DNA of 45,287 nucleotides from Akkermansia sp. Lineage in GTDB: Bacteria > Verrucomicrobiota > Verrucomicrobiia > Verrucomicrobiales > Akkermansiaceae. A program made the position numbers and the translations under genes. Under the pieces are notes generated by a model that was not told where the DNA came from, searched no databases, and was given only the letters and a program-made list of their open reading frames with translations. How positions within the stretch are numbered: position 1 is the first letter of the stretch; each line of letters begins with the position of its first letter. The stretch lies in contig JAFURE010000009.1 of the NCBI GenBank assembly GCA_017471985.1, positions 1 to 45,287 on the forward strand, in the 5' to 3' direction. Positions 41,145-45,287 of the stretch are shown here, piece by piece.

Positions 41145-42905
41145 ATGACCTTCCTCGAATTCATCCGCAAAAACTCACTGTTGGTACTCATTGTGATACT
41201 TGCCATCGGTGCCGGTCTACTCATGATGGACTACGGCAACCAGGGCAGCACATTCTCCCGCGATTTCCATATTCAGGTGAACGGCACCAATTATGCCACC
41301 CCTGAAGTGTACAGCATGGGTGAAAGTGCCTCGGGCACAATTCAGAACCTGGTTTCAGCAACTCACACCAAACTGCGCAATCGCTTTGATACGAATGGTG
41401 ACGAAGAGCTCAGTGCTGACGAACAAGCCGCAATGAGCGCATGGATTCAGCAGAATCCCCAGTTTGAAGCCTCGCTTACCCGTCTGCAGTATATCATGGA
41501 AGCCTGGTGCTATGGACTCTGCAAGAACGCCGAAGAAAACATTGCCATCAACCGCGCAGTTCTGCATGAGGAAGCAAAAGCCCTGGGAATTACCCCCTCC
41601 AAGGAGCAGATTGACGCCTACATCACCTCCATGCCCGCCTTCATCAATGCTGATGGCAGCTTTGACCAGAAGCTCTACCAGAACCTCACCGGCTACTATG
41701 ATGGCGTTGCAAACAATCCGGTCGAGCAATCCTTCCGCAACGTCATTGCCGACATTATCATCTGGGAGACCATCGGCTCGCTGGTAACGACCGATATCAA
41801 CTACAATACCAAGGCTCAGTCAGAAATCATTGACGTCAGCAGCCAGACCATGAAAGGTAAAACAGCCTGGCTGCCGTCCGACAAAGTTCAGGCCCCCGCA
41901 GAACCGACAGAAGAGGAACTCAAGGCATACTGGGAAACTAATAAGGAGAAATACAAGAGTGAGCAGCGTCGTATTATCTCCGTCTACACACTCACACCCG
42001 GTAAGGATGTAACGATTGACGGACTCATGAATACAGCCGACGCCATCATGATGGATCTCTCCATGGCCAACGGTGTCGGTATCGACAACATTCTGGAAAG
42101 CACAGCCAACAATCCCGAGCACTTCGAGTTCACTTACAAGAATGAAGATGGCAGTACCCATACAACCCTGCCCCTGAGCACAGAGGCCGCGGCTCCTGCT
42201 CTCCTGCAGACAGAAGTTGCCCATAATGGCAAGAACACCTCACTGGCAGCAATTGCTTTCAACGACGTCGACGCCGCTTCCACCGTCGCAACCTACGAGG
42301 ATGCAGTAAAGAATGGAACCGCTGACAAACTGAGCAATATTCAGCAATATCGCGGTTTCTACCTTACTAACGACAACAAGCTGGTTCTCATTAAAGTAGA
42401 AGCCATTGAGCAGCCCGCAGTGCTGCCCTACGAACAGGCACGCGAGGCAGCACTGGCCGACCTGAAGCAGGAGCGTGCAGACAACGCCCTTTCTCTGGCC
42501 GCTGAAAAGCTGTACAAAGAAATGAGCGACGCCGTTGCAGCAGGCGAAACAATTGACGCAGTGTATGCCAAGGCAACGGCAGCCGGTGCAGAAGTGAGCG
42601 ATTTCGGCCCCGTAACGCTCGATTTCGATGCTCAGCTTCCTGAAGGTGTCTCCTCAAAGGCCCTCACAACCACAGCAACCGGTAAACTTTGCCCGCTGGT
42701 TGTGCTGCCGAACGGCGCCCGTATCAGCAGCGTGACAGAGCGCACAGTACCTCAGTCCACAGAGTACAGCGTTGCTAAACTGATGTACCTCCTGCCCCGT
42801 CACAACGCTCTGCTGAGCAATCAGGTCATGCTGGATTGGCTCAATACGGCCTACATCCGCTACAATGTGACACTGGCCGATTCCATCCAGACCAACATTG
42901 AGTAA
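41145..42905 (+). CDS. PpiD/SurA-like periplasmic folding chaperone
   Basis: The 586-residue protein has one N-terminal membrane helix (residues 11-28) and a large periplasmic part. Its SurA_N-like region (ITPSKEQIDAYITSMPAF..DGSFDQKLYQ) and C-terminal pattern (PYEQAREAALADLKQERADNALSLAAEKL) follow PpiD. A parvulin isomerase domain is not obvious in the middle, so it may act only as a chaperone. An EF-hand-like loop (D82-x-N84-x-D86...S90..E93) is inserted near the N-terminus, which is not usual for PpiD. Confidence 0.8.
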   Translation: MTFLEFIRKNSLLVLIVILAIGAGLLMMDYGNQGSTFSRDFHIQVNGTNYATPEVYSMGESASGTIQNLVSATHTKLRNRFDTNGDEELSADEQAAMSAWIQQNPQFEASLTRLQYIMEAWCYGLCKNAEENIAINRAVLHEEAKALGITPSKEQIDAYITSMPAFINADGSFDQKLYQNLTGYYDGVANNPVEQSFRNVIADIIIWETIGSLVTTDINYNTKAQSEIIDVSSQTMKGKTAWLPSDKVQAPAEPTEEELKAYWETNKEKYKSEQRRIISVYTLTPGKDVTIDGLMNTADAIMMDLSMANGVGIDNILESTANNPEHFEFTYKNEDGSTHTTLPLSTEAAAPALLQTEVAHNGKNTSLAAIAFNDVDAASTVATYEDAVKNGTADKLSNIQQYRGFYLTNDNKLVLIKVEAIEQPAVLPYEQAREAALADLKQERADNALSLAAEKLYKEMSDAVAAGETIDAVYAKATAAGAEVSDFGPVTLDFDAQLPEGVSSKALTTTATGKLCPLVVLPNGARISSVTERTVPQSTEYSVAKLMYLLPRHNALLSNQVMLDWLNTAYIRYNVTLADSIQTNIE

Positions 42906-42920
42906 GCAAGGCTGCATAAC

Positions 42921-44546
42921 ATGGCATTTCCCCCGCAGACAAAGTACATAGTAGGAAATGAAGCGTGCGAGCGTTTCAGTTTCTATGGAATGAAGAGCAT
43001 ACTGGTGCTCTACATGGTAAACGCTCTCGCCATGAGCGAGAGCGCAGCCATGGAAGTGGCACATCTTTTCAACGCTCTCATCTACATACTACCGCTGCTG
43101 GGGGCCTGGATTGCAGACCGTTTTCTGGGGAGATACAGAACGATTCTGTACGTCTCCCTCTTTTACTGCCTGGGGCATGGAGTACTGGCCACGGCAGACC
43201 TGACACAAAGTCTGGAAATTAAGCGTTATATCCTCTTGACCGGTCTGTTTATCATAGCGCTTGGTGCCGGGGGTATCAAACCCTGCGTGTCAGCATTCGT
43301 AGGCGACCAGGTAGGAGGCTTTGACAGCAAGACCATGACCCGCGTCTATGCGGCGTTCTACTGGTCCATTAATTTCGGGTCTTTCTTCTCCTTCCTTGTC
43401 ATCCCCTGGGTGCACAAGAACTGGGGTTATAGCTGGGCGTTTGCCATACCGGGAATTTTCATGGCGCTGGCTACATTTGTTTTCTGGTGCGGTCGCAAGC
43501 AGTACCTGCACAAGGCCCCTGCTCAGCCGGAGTTCCTGCCGGCTCTACTCTGCCGCATTTTCCACGGTGCAGATACCGCGTGCAATAAGTTCGGCGGGCA
43601 GGCCGTGAGCAAAGCGACCACAACAGCCATTCAGATTGCAGCTTTCATCGTAGTAGCTCCCATTGTCGTGGGCCTTGCCGTATGGGCAAAGAACGGAGCC
43701 ACCCAGATAGCCACTCTCAGCGGTGCCGGAGAAACTGCAGCCGGGTTCTGCGGGCTGGCAGTCCTTCTGCTGTATGTGGCCGCTCTCATTCTTGCCGGAC
43801 TCAAAGCCGCTGCTACTTTCCACCTGAAAAACTTTTTCGGCACGACCGGCAGCATGCTTTTCAACAAGGCGGACGTAACGGCTCAACTCTACAGTGAAGA
43901 CGAGCGCAAGGAGGCTCGCAACATGCTGCGAGTTCTGACCGTTTTCCTGCTCATTATCCCTTTCTGGAGCCTTTTTGACCAGACTTCCACCAGCTGGATT
44001 TTACAGGGGCGCACCATGCAGGAGATTCAGTTCAGCCTGTTTGGCATTAATTTCTACTTCGGAGCCGAGGAAATGCAGAGCATCAACCCAGCCTTCGTCA
44101 TGACTCTGGTTCCCATTGTCACTCTGCTGGTATATCCCTATATCGGCAAGTGGAGCCAACCGCTCAAGCGCATGGGAATCGGCATCGTTCTGGCCGGTGG
44201 TTCCTACGCCATCGTCGCCTGGCTCCAAACCCGACTCGATTCGGGTGAGCAGCTCAGTATCCTCTGGCAGATTATTCCGTATTTCGTAATTACCATTGCC
44301 GAGATTCTGGTAAGTACGACCGGTCTGGAGTATGCCTATACGGCTGCAGGCGACAAACTGAAGAGCATCGTATCAAGCTTCTGGTTCCTTACCAGCACGC
44401 TGGGCAACTTCCTGGTCATCTATCTCACCGGTATTGTTAACGATCCCGCCTCGACAGAAACATTCCTTCTTTACGGCGCACTGAGCGTCTGTATAGGCCT
44501 TCTCTTCATCCTCGTCACAACCCGCAAAGTATTCCGGGCCGAATAA
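42921..44546 (+). CDS. POT family proton-coupled oligopeptide transporter
   Basis: The 541-residue protein has about 12-14 membrane helices and the POT signature ERFSFYGMKSILVLYM at its N-terminus, then GGIKPCVSAFVGDQ and FYWSINFGS. It imports di- and tripeptides with protons across the inner membrane. The start is 15 bases after the PpiD-like gene, so they are probably co-transcribed. Confidence 0.92.
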   Translation: MAFPPQTKYIVGNEACERFSFYGMKSILVLYMVNALAMSESAAMEVAHLFNALIYILPLLGAWIADRFLGRYRTILYVSLFYCLGHGVLATADLTQSLEIKRYILLTGLFIIALGAGGIKPCVSAFVGDQVGGFDSKTMTRVYAAFYWSINFGSFFSFLVIPWVHKNWGYSWAFAIPGIFMALATFVFWCGRKQYLHKAPAQPEFLPALLCRIFHGADTACNKFGGQAVSKATTTAIQIAAFIVVAPIVVGLAVWAKNGATQIATLSGAGETAAGFCGLAVLLLYVAALILAGLKAAATFHLKNFFGTTGSMLFNKADVTAQLYSEDERKEARNMLRVLTVFLLIIPFWSLFDQTSTSWILQGRTMQEIQFSLFGINFYFGAEEMQSINPAFVMTLVPIVTLLVYPYIGKWSQPLKRMGIGIVLAGGSYAIVAWLQTRLDSGEQLSILWQIIPYFVITIAEILVSTTGLEYAYTAAGDKLKSIVSSFWFLTSTLGNFLVIYLTGIVNDPASTETFLLYGALSVCIGLLFILVTTRKVFRAE

Positions 44547-44571
44547 GCCAACCTTACACCACTCTCTCAAT

Positions 44572-45168
44572 ATGAAACTCAACCGCCACATCATTGCTGT
44601 TTTATTCTTATCGCTGGTTAACGTATTTACTCTCAATTCCTGCGGTGGAGGCGGAGGTTCGAGCGAGGGTGTAACGGCAGCCGAAGCCAGCATCGATTCC
44701 CTGTTCGACCCGACAGCAGTCTCTGCCAAGAGCTGCACCGTTGAGTTTTCCGCGTTCAAAGATGATTCCGGCAATCAGTTCAACATTCGATTCAATTGTA
44801 ATTCAACAGGCGCCATAACGTCCTGCACGATTACCGCACAACCTTCCGACGCCGGTTTGCAGACCGAGACTCGCACCTCGACTTCCGCCGATAATTATTG
44901 GAATCAGGGTGGAGGAAATCTGACTAATGTTACATTTTACTGCGAGGAAACCTCAGTCCTGAACCAGTTCAAAGCCAACATCATCATTGACCTCATGAGA
45001 ATTACCAACACGAATCGCGATGGTGAAGGCAAACTGCTCGGGTTCAATGCATCGATACAAACAGCGCGGGCTTACATTGTCGTTCCCGGTGTTACCTCCT
45101 ATCCCACACAGTTTTTCGTAGCTCCGGGTACAAACGTGACCGTCACATATAAGGGAACTTCTAATTAG
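44572..45168 (+). CDS. Hypothetical lipoprotein
   Basis: The 198-residue protein has a signal with lipobox LNSC followed by a Gly-rich linker (GGGGGSS). The exported domain is beta-rich with Thr and Asn and has four further Cys. No family is recognised. It follows the POT gene by 25 bases. Its last codons (K-G-T-S-N-stop) and downstream bases form the right copy of the 32-bp inverted repeat. Confidence 0.75.
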   Translation: MKLNRHIIAVLFLSLVNVFTLNSCGGGGGSSEGVTAAEASIDSLFDPTAVSAKSCTVEFSAFKDDSGNQFNIRFNCNSTGAITSCTITAQPSDAGLQTETRTSTSADNYWNQGGGNLTNVTFYCEETSVLNQFKANIIIDLMRITNTNRDGEGKLLGFNASIQTARAYIVVPGVTSYPTQFFVAPGTNVTVTYKGTSN

Positions 45169-45182
45169 TGGTTGATTTTGTT
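45151..45182 (+). repeat. 32-bp inverted repeat, right copy
   Basis: This is an exact reverse complement of 145-176. It spans the last five codons and stop of the lipoprotein gene plus 14 bases beyond. After it, 45183-45287 is AT-rich with several T-runs, and I see no gene there. Confidence 0.85.
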
Positions 45183-45287
45183 GGTTCGGGGGCAGAATAG
45201 CATTTTTTCGAAATCAGAGCAACGTATTTTTGCTATTTTTTTCATTTTTCGTATCCCTGAGGCTAAAGTTACCTATTTTTGTCTCTA

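Noticed and set aside
145..45182. Window ends as terminal inverted repeats of a transposon
   Set aside because: No transposase, integrase or target-site duplication is seen, and the enclosed genes are mostly housekeeping.
1..45287. CRISPR arrays, prophage or insertion sequences
   Set aside because: No regularly spaced repeats, phage structural genes or transposase motifs were found by eye.

Overview
The window looks like a piece of a Gram-negative Verrucomicrobiota chromosome, most likely a gut Akkermansia-like relative. The evidence is a Kdo transferase (waaA, so LPS is made), many signal peptides and lipoprotein boxes, a protein of the Verrucomicrobia/Planctomycetes-restricted Minf_1886 family, an RNase HIII and a POT peptide transporter. 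The genus is inferred from protein content, because no 16S rRNA gene is present. Genes are tightly packed, with many 1-4 base overlaps and convergent pairs only 1-25 bases apart.

Layout. Bases 1-2684 are an accessory-looking edge. They hold a decayed 3' fragment of an ABC-F gene, one copy of a 32-bp inverted repeat whose partner lies at 45151-45182, a lipoprotein and two membrane proteins. Bases 2705-5214 carry ABC-F and cyclophilin. Bases 5685-13793 are a leftward unit of dGTPase, a tail-anchored ankyrin protein and a very large alpha-2-macroglobulin. Bases 13855-18307 hold pyrE-nagZ, a Sel1 protein and two pseudouridine synthases. Bases 18445-24359 hold a TPR protein with highly biased codons, a YD-like repeat protein, a divergent GNAT/birA pair, a HAD phosphatase and galM. 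Bases 24369-29688 hold a BamE-like lipoprotein, a tandem pair of related secreted proteins, rsmD-waaA, and a secreted protein built of internal repeats. Bases 29697-34688 are a leftward unit: ABCG-type transporter, anchored OB-like protein, secreted helical-repeat protein, gluQ. Bases 34817-40119 hold an NlpC/P60-like secreted protein, aroD, Minf_1886, agmatine deiminase, two membrane proteins and rnhC. Bases 40291-45168 hold HU, tRNA-Lys, a PpiD-like chaperone, a POT transporter and a lipoprotein.

No phage, transposase, CRISPR array or textbook defence island was found. The most striking result is a layout pattern. For 15 protein genes a good sigma70-type promoter (TTGnnn-like, 16-17 bp spacer, TAnnnT-like) can be read whose -10 box ends only 6-14 bases before the start codon. 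This implies leaderless or nearly leaderless mRNAs. Some genes inside operons use Shine-Dalgarno-like sequences or stop-start overlaps instead. Other candidates worth following are the dgt-ankyrin-macroglobulin unit, the ABCG/OB/TPR unit, a divergent promoter pair with shared -35 bases and a 14-bp palindrome, and the paired repeats at the two window ends. All functional calls are from reading motifs by eye; no database search was run.
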